A DNA stretch of 64,000 bases from Melampsora larici-populina 98AG31. Lineage: Eukaryota; Basidiomycota; Pucciniomycetes; Pucciniales; Melampsoraceae. Of this stretch, positions 46,773 through 58,715 are shown piece by piece. How positions within the stretch are numbered: position 1 is the stretch's first letter; every line of letters starts with the position of its first letter. Below the pieces are notes generated by a model. The model was not told the origin of the DNA and did not search any database. It worked only from the letters and a program-made list of their open reading frames with translations. The position numbers and the translations under genes are program-made. The stretch is from NCBI RefSeq assembly GCF_000204055.1, contig NW_006768810.1:600224-664223 (forward strand), read 5' to 3'.

Positions 46773-46921
46773 GTGGTACACAAAGTTGAAAACCACATGA
46801 GAAAACCCCACAGAAAAACCACATGAATTTTTTGGTTTTTGCGGGGAAAATCAAAAAATCCATGTGGTCATGCGGGTTTTTCATGCGGGTTTTTCATGTG
46901 GTTTGCAACTTTGTGTACCAC
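46773..46921. mobile_element. 149-bp MITE with TA target duplication
   Basis: Inverted ends GTGGTACACAAAGTTG and its complement (one mismatch further in), flanked by TA on each side. The interior repeats ACCACATG and CATGCGGGTTTTT in mirror order. TA flanks suggest mobilisation by a Tc1/mariner-type transposase. Confidence 0.8.
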
Positions 46922-49900
46922 TAGTCCTCTGTACCCCTTCCGCAAACCAAATGGTGTGAAAGAGTGAAGGATAGAGTATTGTGCTCATCAATAAAAACCA
47001 GAATGCTTTCTTCAAGAAGGTTGCAGTGTCCCATTGTATGGAAGCATAGACTGTTACACCATGGGGAAACTGTTTACTGGGACCAAGGTATCCTCACAAC
47101 AAGTGGTTGTGTAGAATAAGGTGACAGCAGTGTGAGAGCGGCTACATGGCACTTGCCCATATTTGCCACCCATTCTACAGGTAGGCATGTTGGAGTATTT
47201 GGTCAGAAAGAGTGTCTCTTGTATTTCAGAAGAACACTTTCATGTGAAGTGTTTCAAAACTATTGAGCATATTCTCTTCTTCTGGATGGATTGGTAAAGG
47301 AATTAAATGCAAGTAGGAATTGTGCATGTTGTGAACATGGTATTAGGAGATTGTTCCGCTTTTGGATGTGATTAAGGGATATTCTGTTTGTTGTAGTGTT
47401 TTGTAGTTGTGTTTTGTCTTTTTGTTTGTCTATTGTTTTTTTCATTTATACCTGCTCTGTTTGCCTTCAGAATATTTTTCCCTCATCAAAGAATATTATT
47501 CTAAAGGTGCAATTCTAGTAGCACTCAAGTTTTCTCAATCATTTTGTTGCAACCCTCACTAATAAACCTCTCCACACTCTATACTGTGCTTTTTCTCCTT
47601 TCTCTTTCTGTTTTGATCTCCCTAGCTTTCTCTTTTGAATCTTCCTCACCTGTTGTTCAGGTTAGTCTTGAGTTTAGAATTTGTAGCCGTCTCAGCTGTG
47701 TCTTGTCTACATGTAGCTTAGTGTGTTTGCCCAACATTCTCAAAGGTTCTGTTTTGTAGTGTTGAGCTTGTATTTGTTGTTTTCTCACAAGGCATAAATC
47801 CAATGTTGGTGTAACATGATGTACCTGCCTATCAGCAGGTGAGCTAGGTTGTGTGAGCGTGACTGGTCAGCCAGCTGCTTAGCACCTGGCTATTGTGTGA
47901 GCCAAATAGTCTGAGTGTGACCTCCCAGTCACATCCTCAGTACACAAAGAAGCTTGCATAGGAATTCAAACTCACTTCAGTTGCTAATAATGTGGCTATT
48001 CTTGGAGCATTGGAATCACTTGAACAAACCTGGCAGCAGACCAAAACACAATCACACAAAACCACTGTGATTTCATTTGTGCTTAATTATAAATTGATTT
48101 TTTCAATTGTTGTTGGTTCAAATTCTGGCAGTGTCTGTTCATAAGTTTCAAGACATTGAAGTGGGGTTCAATCAATTTAAACATCAACTGGTCAGCTAAG
48201 CTAACTGTAGTGGTCACACAGTGGAGCATAGTGGTTTTTTGGGCTGTTGTGTCACATACACTGTAGCACTACAGCCCCCAGAAAAATACCTTTTCTGCAC
48301 AGGCTGTGCTGCAGTACAGTCAATGCGTCAGGGTATCAAAGTCCGCATTGCGTCAGAAATTGATTTGCCAACAAGTGGAACATCTTGATTTGGATGTTTT
48401 ACATCATACTATTAATCCAACCTTGCAAACAGACCCTGTGACACCTCCATTTGGACAAGTTATCAGCAAATAGTGGCTTAGCTGGAATCTACAGCACACT
48501 AGATGGTCACACATACACTTACAAATTGGTTACAAATTGGAAATAACTCAGAATAATTAAAAACCTATGTCCTCTCCTTGCTTTGCCCATGTTTTCCTCA
48601 TGCATCCTTTCAGTTACTTGAATTGTCAACTTACATCATTTAATCTTGAATTTGATTTCCTCTCATCATTCTTTATTTACTTTGAATTCCTCTCATCCTA
48701 ATTAATAATGCACCATGTCTTCTGCCACTTCTGAACATCCAGTGCGTGTTTTCAAGCAAACCAATAACCCCATCATGATCACCCCAAGTCCCGATTCACA
48801 CCACTGTGTTACACTGGAATCTTCTTAGCTCTCACCAAGTCTCAAAAGAAATAAAATAATAATGGCTCTGTCTCACTTGTTACCTCATCTGAAGATGAAT
48901 CAGAATATGTTGCTGGCAGTCAAAAGCAAAATAAGTGTAAGAAAACAACTAACACCTATCTGTTGGATCTTGAAGGAAGCTGTCAAATCTCTCTGGTCTC
49001 CAAGAAGAAGAAAAAGTAGAAACATGATCCTCAGGGTAAATTCATAAAATTAAATGAGGTCAGTCCACATTCAATCCAAATCCACAGCGATACATTCCAA
49101 ACATTAATTAACACAATTCTACTTTGAATGCAATACTTTCTCATCCTAAGCATTTCATCAGGTACTCCCAGGAAGTGTTGCAATTGTAATGCTATGTGGT
49201 GATTCTGATGAAGATAATCAGAAGATTGAATCAAAACGGTGCGAGGTCAATAGTCCTGAAATTGAACTTGGCAAACTGAAGGCTTATTAAGGAAACACAT
49301 CTCATGGTGTTGAGGCTGAGGCTTGTGGAAAATTTGATGTCAGTTCTTCTGCAAAATCAACATCAGATGTTGTATTCCTCATATTTACATCTTTTTGTTC
49401 ATAATGATATTTGATATTATAGAATCTAACCAAGGCCCCTTTATCTTATCCATGTTGATTTATAAAGAGAAATAACGATGACCCAGTCAGGGCTAGTCTA
49501 AGCCATCTTACAGGAAATCTCCAAGTAGAGACAGATCAAATCAAGATAGACAATCAGATTTTGGCTGCCCCGGTCAACTCAAGACTCAATAGATTGATCC
49601 TCTTTTGATCCACCCTAAGTCCAAGAGACTTTCAAGGCACTGGCAAAGTTCAAGGGACCAATTGATAACTTTGTAGTGGCAAAATTGTCTACACCCTTCT
49701 TCAATTTGACCCTCAATCAGATGGAGTGCACTTGGCTGATTGGCCAAATGCAACCATGGAGCCAAATTGAATATCTTATCTTGCAAGGTATGATTTGCTA
49801 CCTTTGAAAGGATGCACCCTGCTCATGGAATGTGATGGACCCACTGGATGCATGGTAATTCCAAATTATGTGGAGATATGCAATTCCTGCAAAAAGAGGA

Positions 49901-51497
49901 TCCAGTCTCTTGACACAACCAACACAAGGTACCCCATTCTTGCAAGGATGCACAAGAAGACCATTGAGTATCTCAATGAAGCTCTCAAATGTGAGACCCT
50001 GGTCATGGCTATGGTTTCTCCATCCTTTCTTCAGACTCAAGTTTTTTGCAAAGTGGCTTGGAACCAACTTGAGCATGACCATGAAAGCTGAAGCTACTCT
50101 CCAATGTCAACACTGGGATTATGAGCTGGAAGCACCTATTCCAAACAAACCAACATCTTCCCAGCTCAACACCAAAAACTCAAAGACCCCTGCAACATCT
50201 TTGTCTGCAACTCTGAATACAAAACCAAGGCTGAAGTCTCTGAGGACTTGAAATTTAAAAACTATCTACAAGGAAGTGATAAGATGAAAGCTGAAGATTA
50301 CAATGTTCAGGATTCCAAAGCAAGTCTTTGATGGTGTAAAGTGAGTTTCTTTATTCTGGAAACACTTTACTTTGAACAGTGCGACTGACTTTAATGTTCA
50401 CTTAATCAATCTGTTTAAACGTACATGAACAGACTTATCAAATACTGGTGTGCATGGCCAAGGATTATTTGGTGTCAACAGGATCGTCATGCATGGTGAA
50501 ACACATTTTTTCTTGTGCGTTGGACATATGCTCTTCCATTTGAGGAAGCTTGATAGCTGAAACCATCAACATGTTGGTTTCAAGTAGGATGTGGTTGAGG
50601 GAAGGTGTGGAGATTGGGGTAGCTTTTCAAGACCTCATGAAGGTGTTCAAAAAGATGGGAATCTCTATGAATTCATCTTTGTCATTTTCTCTCATTTTCT
50701 ACTCTTGTTTTTTCAATCTATACTTTCTATACTCTCCTTGTTTAAATCAACTTTAATTATTGTCAACTCACATTATTTACTCTTCTCTGTCCAATTCATC
50801 ATTTCTATACTCTCCTTGGCTATTATTTTGAATCAACTTTAATTATTGACTTCTCACTTATGCTATGCCTATTGGCGGTGTAGCTGTAGCTGTAACGTGC
50901 GGGGCAGCGCGTCTTCAACTCACGGTTAATGCAGCTGTTAACGCCTGAAGCGTGACTGTTTGGGGCAAAGCTACGGGGATCTCGTTTTTCTTTATCTTTT
51001 CAAACCACTGCATTAACACAGTGACGCGGCAGGATCCTGTGAGAATCCGCTGCGCGCGCGGTTCATTGTCCTGTAGCGGATCGCAGCGCAGCTGACCCGT
51101 TGTTGAAACACCTGAGCTTTCAGAGCACGATCTGCCGCTTATATAAAAAGTCAAGTCCTTCAATGTAAATGATATTCTATTCGAGTTTATTCAACAAGCA
51201 ACCAACCGATCCATAATCATGACTGTCAATTGGACTTGAGAAAGAATGGGGAAACATAGAACAATGTAGCGATTTACTAACAAGGACAAAGTGGGTTGAG
51301 AAAGCGGTGAAAAACCCATCACAAGACCGAAAAACACTTCTCAAACATTTGTCACCCCAATCAAATCATCCTTGCCGCGCATTGCTCGGACTGTTTTTCT
51401 CAGAATTACCAGCCTTCTGATCACGTTACCCTTGAGCAATTTGTTGACAAGGTTCTTGCTTCTCCTACACATTGTTTCAATTATTGTCTTGGTTTTG
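46922..51497. other. Long gene-free stretch, repeat remnants
   Basis: 4.5 kb without a supported gene. An open stretch near 49795-50250 keeps protein-like composition on the plus strand (LMECDGPTGCMVIPNYVEIC, then CNSCKKRIQ) but starts without an ATG context or splice partner and is probably a transposon relic. A GC-rich patch at 50880-51130 is unexplained. The ORF at 47544-47759 is hydrophobic but begins with TTG. Confidence 0.45.
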
Positions 51498-52911
51498 TTA
51501 GTTTTGATAATCAATTCGACGCCTTTGATAATCATTTTGATAATTTTGATGACCATAGCCTTGCGGGTGATTTTGAACATTTTGGTAATTGGGATAGCTG
51601 TGAAAGAAGTGATTATGATTTTGATTATCATCTCTTTGGAACTGATCATTATGGTTCACATGACTCCTGTTCCTCTTTCTCGTTTCGTAGTCATGTCGTG
51701 CATCTCCGCCACCTTCATGCTGATTATCTTCTGAGGGAGACTCGTATCGATATTCTGCCGCACCACTTGATCTGTCCTCGTCATCATTCGACAACACCAT
51801 TGGCTCTCCCGTAATGAAGTCAAAGCCATACTTTGGCTGACCCGGTGCATACGGATTTCCTTGAAACATGAGATCCCCTGCCGCCTGAGCAGCCCATTTC
51901 GCTTCTCTTTCGATATTTTTTTGTAAGCCGTTAGGTAGCGTTATGCAATACTTCTTTTGCTTCTTTCCCTTTTTATTCCTTTTTACAATTGCGTTGCTTC
52001 TTCTGAAGATCCATCTCCTGATAGACAAGTGATATCTCAATGCTACCATCCAATTATACTTTTTCTCGATACTGATGATAATTGCTTGGTGTTGTTTTAT
52101 GTGTTTAGCGTATTTTTCTAGTCGGTAAATTTCTTTTGCATACCTGGCTTCGAAATGACAACCCTCAAGAAAGTCGCCAAAAGTGAACTGTCTTTCAGCT
52201 TCTACTTCGGGTAAGATTGAGCCCTCATCCGATTTCTTCTTTTTTTGCTCCGGTGATCTGAAGGTATCCATGTGCGATCTTCTGAAAATTGATAGCGGGA
52301 CATATGAATCCATCTTTTTGAAAGATCTGTCCCATTTTGATGGTAAATCTGGTAAATCACAAGATGAGAACGGGTTATGTTCAGAATCGGTTTCAGCTTC
52401 ACTATCCGACGAATCGCTATTCGAATCCGACGAGTCTGGGCTGTCGCTCGAAGAACTTCTCGATCTTTTCTTGGGCTTAGCTTTTGATTTCTTATTTTTG
52501 CTATTCTTCCCCTTTTCCTTGACAGTCTTGCTAATCTCTTTACTCAAGGATGTGGTTGATGGGATTGCTGTAGGTGTTATACAGATATTCAATTTGGGCT
52601 TGACATCTGCTTGGTGAGAATCAAAAAGATAATGTGCGTTAGTTGCTAATCTTCTTTATCTTGAGAGGTATTTATAGCTACATGCGCATTCTGTAACCAA
52701 TCTTGAGCATTCTTTGAGCCACCGTCTGAGAGATCTCTCGAGGTTGAAGAGCTCCTGGTAGCTCCTCGGCCACGCCACTTGGGACCGATATTTGAGGACG
52801 AAAGCATTAATCACGTTGACTTGCTTCTTTGAACACCTTAGACGGAGCTGGTTGCGCTCTACACAATGCTCGTCTGACCCGTTCTTCATGTTGCTCGCTT
52901 ATGATGACCAT
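51498..52911 (-). pseudogene. Rust repeat-family ORF (gag-like), one in-frame stop
   Basis: Exon 1 (52911-52698, MVIISEQHEERVRRALCRAQ) and exon 2 (52606-51498) can be joined by a GTTACA...CAG intron in phase 1. Exon 1 has a TAA at 52809-52807. Exon 2 encodes about 370 residues: a Lys/Ser/Asp-rich nuclear-type linker, then SFKKMDSYVPLSIFRRSH, a helical Arg-rich block (KYAKHIKQHQAII, YNWMVALRYHLSIRRWIF) and an Asn/His/Gln-rich tail. I recall similar DSYVPL-type proteins as repeated hypothetical proteins in Puccinia genomes, usually next to transposon genes. Its role is unknown; nucleic-acid binding is a guess from composition. Confidence 0.5.
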
Positions 52912-53966
52912 CTTTAGTGTTTGTGTTTATGTTTCTGTTATATTGTTTTTGACTGATGGGTATTGACGAGTATTGAAAAAAGGAGTGATTTGTTACGGTC
53001 CAAAGATTTTATATGCCGTAGAATTGTTGATTGCTTTCAAAATAAATTTTAAGAATGGCACTACAATGAGTTGCGGAGTTTCAAATGAGGGATGTGGGTG
53101 GTTTGTACAGGAAAGTTTTCCTTGTCTCTTGGAATCCCATTCCCAAAATATAGGAATTTCAATACATGCGTAGCTATGCATTTTGCAACTTGCTACATAC
53201 AACGTAACCAGGACCCCGCCTAGGTATGAACAAGGAAAATTAGACCCAAATGGACCAGGCTAATTAATGACTGATGGCTGCTATGGATGTGATATTTTCG
53301 AATGTGTGAATGTGGTATCATCCATCAGCGTTCAAAGATCCCAAAAACAAACATCATATGCACAAAACTGTTGGGGATGTTGCATCTTCACAGAACTGTG
53401 AGTCACCTACCACCAACACATCCATTGAGTTTACATTGCTTCTAGAGCACTACATTAAAAAGTAGGAACAAAGCTAGTATTGTTTTGGAAAACAATCAAC
53501 ATCATGTGACATAAGTCACAAAGAGGTTCTTTGATGTTGTCAAGGCTGCCACTATACTATGTAGCGCTACATACTTTTCACTACATACTTTTTTCGGCGG
53601 GGACAAAGAAAAAAAATATACTTTTGGCCTCGCCTTCCCCGCCAAAAAAAGTATATAGCAAAAAGTATGTACACGTACATACTTACTTTGAGTACCCTTT
53701 ATATTTCAAGTATACTATACTAGGCATTATATGGAATATACTAGTATATCTATACTTATACTATGCTGAAAATATACCCAGTATATTTGGATTTACCAAA
53801 CATACCTGGAAGACACCCATACAAGTTTTTGACAAGTTTTTGTAAATATACTGCAGTATATTTCAATTATACTATACTATACTGCACTATACTATACCAT
53901 GTTTGGAAATATACTATACCGAGTATATTTCAGGTCCAGTATAGTATAGTGCAGTATAGTATAGTA
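52912..53966. other. Non-coding stretch with inverted and TATACT repeats
   Basis: No gene. At 53560-53675 an imperfect hairpin pairs ACTACATACTTTTTTCGGCG with AAAAAAAGTATATAGCAAAA-type sequence. From 53700 to 53966 TATACTATACT motifs recur in both directions. Confidence 0.5.
53700..53966. repeat. TATACT/AGTATA-rich low-complexity tract
   Basis: Dense repeats of ACTATACTATACT and their complements, for example ACTATACTATACTGCACTAT near 53870 and its mirror near 53940. The tract abuts the next MITE and offers many self-complementary segments. Confidence 0.75.
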
Positions 53967-54430
53967 GGGGTTGGGCAAAAAAGCGACCAACCGGTTTCCT
54001 AACGCAATTCAGTCGCAATTCAAAATTTTAGGAATGCTTTGGAGATTGCTCAAAAGCAATACCAAAGCCACTCATAACTAACCAACATTTTGATCCGTCT
54101 TTTTGCTTTGCAAAAATACAGACCGGTACGAAGTGCGTCTTCAGAAGTCCAAAGCTTCACCCGTTCAAAAGTCTTACAGGGAAAATCGATTTGCGCCGCT
54201 GGGCTTGAAGTACAAGCCATGCAAACACGCCTTTTGCACCTTTCACAGATCCCCTAACCCTTCTCTTCAGGCCAAAGCTTGCCTGGGTATCACCTAAACA
54301 CTCTCGGCCCTGAGCTCAGATCCGTAAGAGATGTGTGAAACCCATAAAACTTGTTCTCCACCATCTTCGACTGCTTTTGCTAGGCTTCTCAGAGGCGCAA
54401 AACCGGTTGGTCGAAATATCGCCCAACCCC
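53967..54430. mobile_element. 464-bp MITE with TA target duplication
   Basis: The left end GGGGTTGGGC, followed by CGACCAACCGGTTT, is mirrored at the right end (AAACCGGTTGGTCG, then GCCCAACCCC). TA flanks both ends. No transposase is encoded. Confidence 0.75.
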
Positions 54431-55466
54431 TAGTGGCAGCCTTGATGTTGTGAATGTGTGAAACCAGCAATTTTCCAAAATTTTGATACATAACTCGCTG
54501 ACGAGGTTTAGGAACCAAGATTTGGGAGTACCAGAGAATCCAGGTTTTGCTCCTGATAACACCACAGGAATCAATAGGTTCAAAACTTAATTGAAGAAAA
54601 TTGTGGTGACCGGGTCCGCAACCTTGCTCAGCTGCAAGTCTTGTTTGCATTGGGTGCACATTAGGTTTGCTGGATAGTATCCAGGATACCCTTGAGCTAC
54701 AAAGCTTTCACATGACCCAGAATAGATTGTAGCCAATACCCTGGATGGCAGCAACAAATAAACATCTGCTTTTGGCTTCTGAAACAAATGTGCAATCTAC
54801 AGAGATTCTACAGTTGCCCTGTATCTATGGTGGGAGACACCAAAGATAAGGAAAAGCCTGAAGAATCTTGAAATTTTACGTAAGCCCACAATTCTCAATT
54901 TGGTGAGAAGCCAAGGGTAATTGTAAGATCACCTTATCCCAAGCTTCTCAAAAGTGACTTTTTGGAATGTTCCATCAAACTAGACCTCAATTGCGAGTTG
55001 GCTATCAGACTGAAGAGTGCTAATATTAGCTAAAGAAAGAGATGACAATCTCTGTGACCGATGAGAGCAGAAGTTACCTGAAGAGTGCTAATATTAGCTA
55101 AAGAAAGAGATGACAATCTCTGTGACCAATGAGAGCAGAAGTTACCTGCTTGAAGTAAAGGTAAAAATTGGTGAAGAGAAGGAAAACAAATAGAGGATAT
55201 TGACACCTATTTATACCTAAGATTTGGTCAACAAGAACACAGAAAATATAGCACCCACAGCGATGATATCATAACATTAGTAAGAAAGTGATGTCATCAA
55301 TATGAGAAGAATAGAGAATAAGAAATGAATGAATCTAAGATCAGATAACCCAAATATTACTACTTCAATTACCTCAGGCGGGCAAGCCTGCCCATATGCT
55401 CAATGAATCACATTGACAAAATGCACTCATTTCCAACATTGAGGATGATACTCCAGAGTATGCTTA
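54431..55466. other. Non-coding stretch, possible solo-LTR remnant
   Basis: No gene. The 68-bp tandem repeat at 55010-55145 is followed near 55210 by a TATTTATACC box. This arrangement recalls the repeat-plus-TATA layout of the Copia leader at 2.7-3.2 kb, but no LTR ends could be defined. Confidence 0.35.
55010..55145. repeat. 68-bp tandem repeat, two units
   Basis: Units starting CTGAAGAGTGCTAATATTAG lie at 55010-55077 and 55078-55145 and differ at one or two bases. Each contains the small mirror GAGATGACAATCTC. Confidence 0.9.
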
Positions 55467-56052
55467 CACTACACCAAATGACATCTTTACCCAGGGGTAT
55501 AGAAAAGTAGTGCGGGCATAGAAAACTACGGGTGAAGTACTTTTCTATACACATAGAGATAGTATCCTCTATGCCTAGACAAACCATTCTATTCTATACC
55601 TACAGTTGAAAATATCCACATGACCACAAGGACTGAATAGCAATCTAGAATCAAAGCCCTTCTTGCGTCTTGGCCAATGGGAAAGCATGGTCCATCAGTC
55701 ATATTGTACATATGTAAAAAGTGTCTGTCAATCTGTGTGAGATTGTGCACACATACTCACATACATTGCTGAACATGATTGAGGATCTCTTTTATCAGCA
55801 TAGAATTGTATTTCGGGATAAAGATATCAAAAAACAGAAGATTGACATTCTACGCACTGTAGCACTGCCTTTGGTTCCCATTACATACAGCTGAGTCAGC
55901 GCAAAGAGAATGCTCAATTTCTCAATCTCAAACATCTTACATAGGTGTATCAAAACCATTTTTTATTGGTATAGAAAAGTACCCTACCAATAGTTTTCTA
56001 TGCCCAAACTACTTTTCTATGCCCCTGGGTAAAGATGTCATTTGTTGTAGTG
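55467..56052. mobile_element. CACTA MITE, 586 bp, 3-bp TSD
   Basis: Inverted ends start CACTACACCAAATGACATCT and CACTACAACAAATGACATCT and stay similar for about 80 bp (with GGGCATAGAAAACTA in both). TTA is duplicated on each side (55464-55466 and 56053-56055). The CACTA terminus and 3-bp duplication are textbook for EnSpm/CACTA. No coding capacity. Confidence 0.9.
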
Positions 56053-56632
56053 TTAAATCAAAAGTCACAAAACTTCAGGCTCAAAAGCATAAACTTAATG
56101 TTCATGGATAATATGTTATCCAGGGCAGATTAAATGGGCCAAGAATTCAAACATGCAGGATTAATGGTGAGACAATATTGCTTGATCAAGCATCTCTTTT
56201 CTGATTACATTCTGACTGATAACCCACTAGATTGATCAAATATTACAAGAGCTATGTAAGCTGGGGTAACTTACATGTCAAGCTTGTCTCTCTGAATTAA
56301 ATGAATGCCTCAAATGAAAAGTCACAAAAGTCATGTGATTGGTCTAGAAAGCTAGTTTTGAGAAGCTCTGGATGAGAGCATCTTAAAATTGCCCTTGGCT
56401 TTTCACCAAGTTGAGAACTGCATTCTTGCATAAAATTTCAAGATTATTCGGGGATTTCCTTACCTTTATGTCTCCCACCATAAACAGAGATTTTCCATGC
56501 TTGTGATGTTTTCTGTGGCTTGCACATTGCCTTGCCAATGACTTCTGTGAGTCAATGTCTGGTTTTTGAGCTAGTACCAAGGTGATCTTGTTAGACCTAT
56601 TTGCATAGCCTTTCTTGGGCATTTTGCAATAA
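56053..56632. other. Non-coding stretch
   Basis: A minus-strand ORF (56694-56383) has no known motif. Nothing else is seen. Confidence 0.4.
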
Positions 56633-57305
56633 ATTCTTGGCACACTGTCAATTATAACCAGCTTGGCTTGTTTGGACACATCTTTGCACAACATCCAAGC
56701 AAATCAGCGGTAAAACTTTGATCAGCTTTGTGAAAATAACAGTAATATTGGCTAATCAAACAACCTGAGAACATTAGATATATGTATAGAATGTTTTTAT
56801 AAGCCCAGCTAGAGCAGAAATGGGAGGGGGTTTTCTTTGCCTCACCCTTTCTATCTCTTGGTGTGTGCATTCTAGCAGAGTCCAACAGGTCACCAGTAAT
56901 TCTATTGCTCAATAATTCCAATCAATCTATCTCTTGAGAACAGAGAACAATTCTTCACCATGCACTGAGTATGGGTGTGCTAAACACTTTTCCCCGACAA
57001 AAAGATCTGATTGTGGACAATGTCAGTGGACAAACAAAAACAAAGGTTGAGGCCCATGCAAGATGTCCTAGTGCTCAAGCTGTGGGAAATGCTATTGCTT
57101 CCTCACAGTATTTAAATGTGAAATGTGCCAAGAGATCAACAGTGGCCAACCTTTGGCACCAGCCCCTAACCCAATCCAGATTAAAGCCTGATAAAGAACA
57201 CCACTTCAACAGCTGTAACCATTGTAAACAGTCTATTCGATGGTTCATTACTTGAACACACAGCCCTTCACCACTGCACAATTGTTCTCAAGACATTCAC
57301 CAAGA
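56633..57305 (+). repeat. Dispersed repeat, copy B
   Basis: Similar to 44851-45505 in the same orientation from TTCTTGGCACACTG to CAATTGTTCTCAAGACATT. The Cys-rich frame of copy A can still be followed (CGQCQWTNKNK, CGKCYCFL, FKCEMCQEI) but carries stops, so this copy is more decayed. Confidence 0.75.
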
Positions 57306-57356
57306 GACTTGTGTGTTGTTTTCTTTTTTCATTAGTCTTTCATTCAACATCCCCAT

Positions 57357-57467
57357 CACCATGTCCTTGTGGCAGTCGCCCGACGATGAGAGCACACACA
57401 CTGCCTTTGAGGCACAAAGGCAACTTGTGTGCGCTCATTGAGGGGCAAACACCACACAGACATGGTG
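57357..57467. mobile_element. 111-bp CACTA-like MITE, copy 2 (inverted)
   Basis: Ends CACCATGTCCTTGTGG and CCACACAGACATGGTG; its reverse complement aligns along its full length with 46416-46526. CAT is duplicated on each side (57354-57356 and 57468-57470), a different 3-bp target from copy 1, so these are two separate insertions. Confidence 0.88.
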
Positions 57468-58715
57468 CATTCTGCCAGCAATGATAAAGCAATTGATCTG
57501 GCTAAAAATGACCACCTGATTCTGCTTTGGAGCACTACCAGAGCCAAAATTTGAACATAGCAGAGCAATTGGCCGCACCACTTGAAAAAGTCATAGCAAC
57601 TTTGAAAATAAAGTGTTGCAATTTGGAGCTATTCATAGCACTGGATTGCTCCACTGGTAAAAATCCAATTTATAGCGCAGCGGAGCAGAGTATGGTGGCA
57701 TTAATTCAAACTCAAAGCAACTCCTTTTGGGACTTGGGATTGGACCTCATATGCACATGGTATGGTGTTGTGGCCAATTACAAAGTACACCTATCCAACC
57801 AAGGGAAAAACTGGCCTGCACATACAAGCTTTTGGATTTGGTAACATTGGAGATGCACTAAAAACGAGAAATTTCAATATAATCTGAGTCAAACAGCTGT
57901 CACTGCATTAAATATGGGAAAAGCTCACCACTCTCAACCCCTGTGATCTTTTTAGATTCCATGAATATCCTTTTACTCTCACCATATATAAGCACCCCAG
58001 AGAGCTCCTATTGAGGCACATGATGTGAAAGTTTTCTTACACTATGCAAATACATACCCTCCACTGGAGTTTTCATTCATAAAGAATTTTTACAGTCCCT
58101 TGCCTCTCCCTTGGCAAGGGCTAGTAAGGACCAAGAGGCACGGTTGAGGTAGATATACATAGTGTTGCAGGTGCAAACACTTTTAGAAGCCAATTATGGG
58201 CTGTGAATTTCACAGCAATTCACAGCAATCATAAGGAAATATAAAGTTTTACATTGTGTGCTTCAATACAAGCTCTTTGGGGTTCTTACTCATATCTTCT
58301 TGCCATTTTACTTCTGATTTAATAACCTTTAAATTTCTTTGTGATTCAATTGTTTAACTGTTTTCATTATGTGAAATCTTCTCTTTTATTTTGTTGATCC
58401 AGAAACATATGATATATTATCTAGATCATTCTGATATATGATTTTCTTCTCCTCTACCAGCTCTGGATTTAATTTTTCCCCAGTATGCATTCACTTGAAA
58501 GGTACAATACGGAAATCAAAAAGAAATTGATCAAGTTTGAGTATAAAGTTTTGATTCCAAAGAAGTTCACTTTCTATGTATGTACACTGCTTCTTGTTTT
58601 GGTGTTTTTCTTCTTGTTATTGTTTAAAAGTGTTAACTTTTATCATCAAGTTTTTTTTTGGTATGTCAAGTTTTTGTTATTTTCCATACATTTTGAACTC
58701 TATCCAATTATTTTA
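57468..58715. other. Non-coding stretch
   Basis: ORFs at 57527-57844 and 58485-58793 have no recognisable features; the second is hydrophobic and crosses the next element boundary. No gene is supported. Confidence 0.4.

Noticed and set aside
47544..47759. Hydrophobic 71-residue ORF as a secreted protein
   Set aside because: It begins with TTG rather than ATG and has no upstream exon that would join it.
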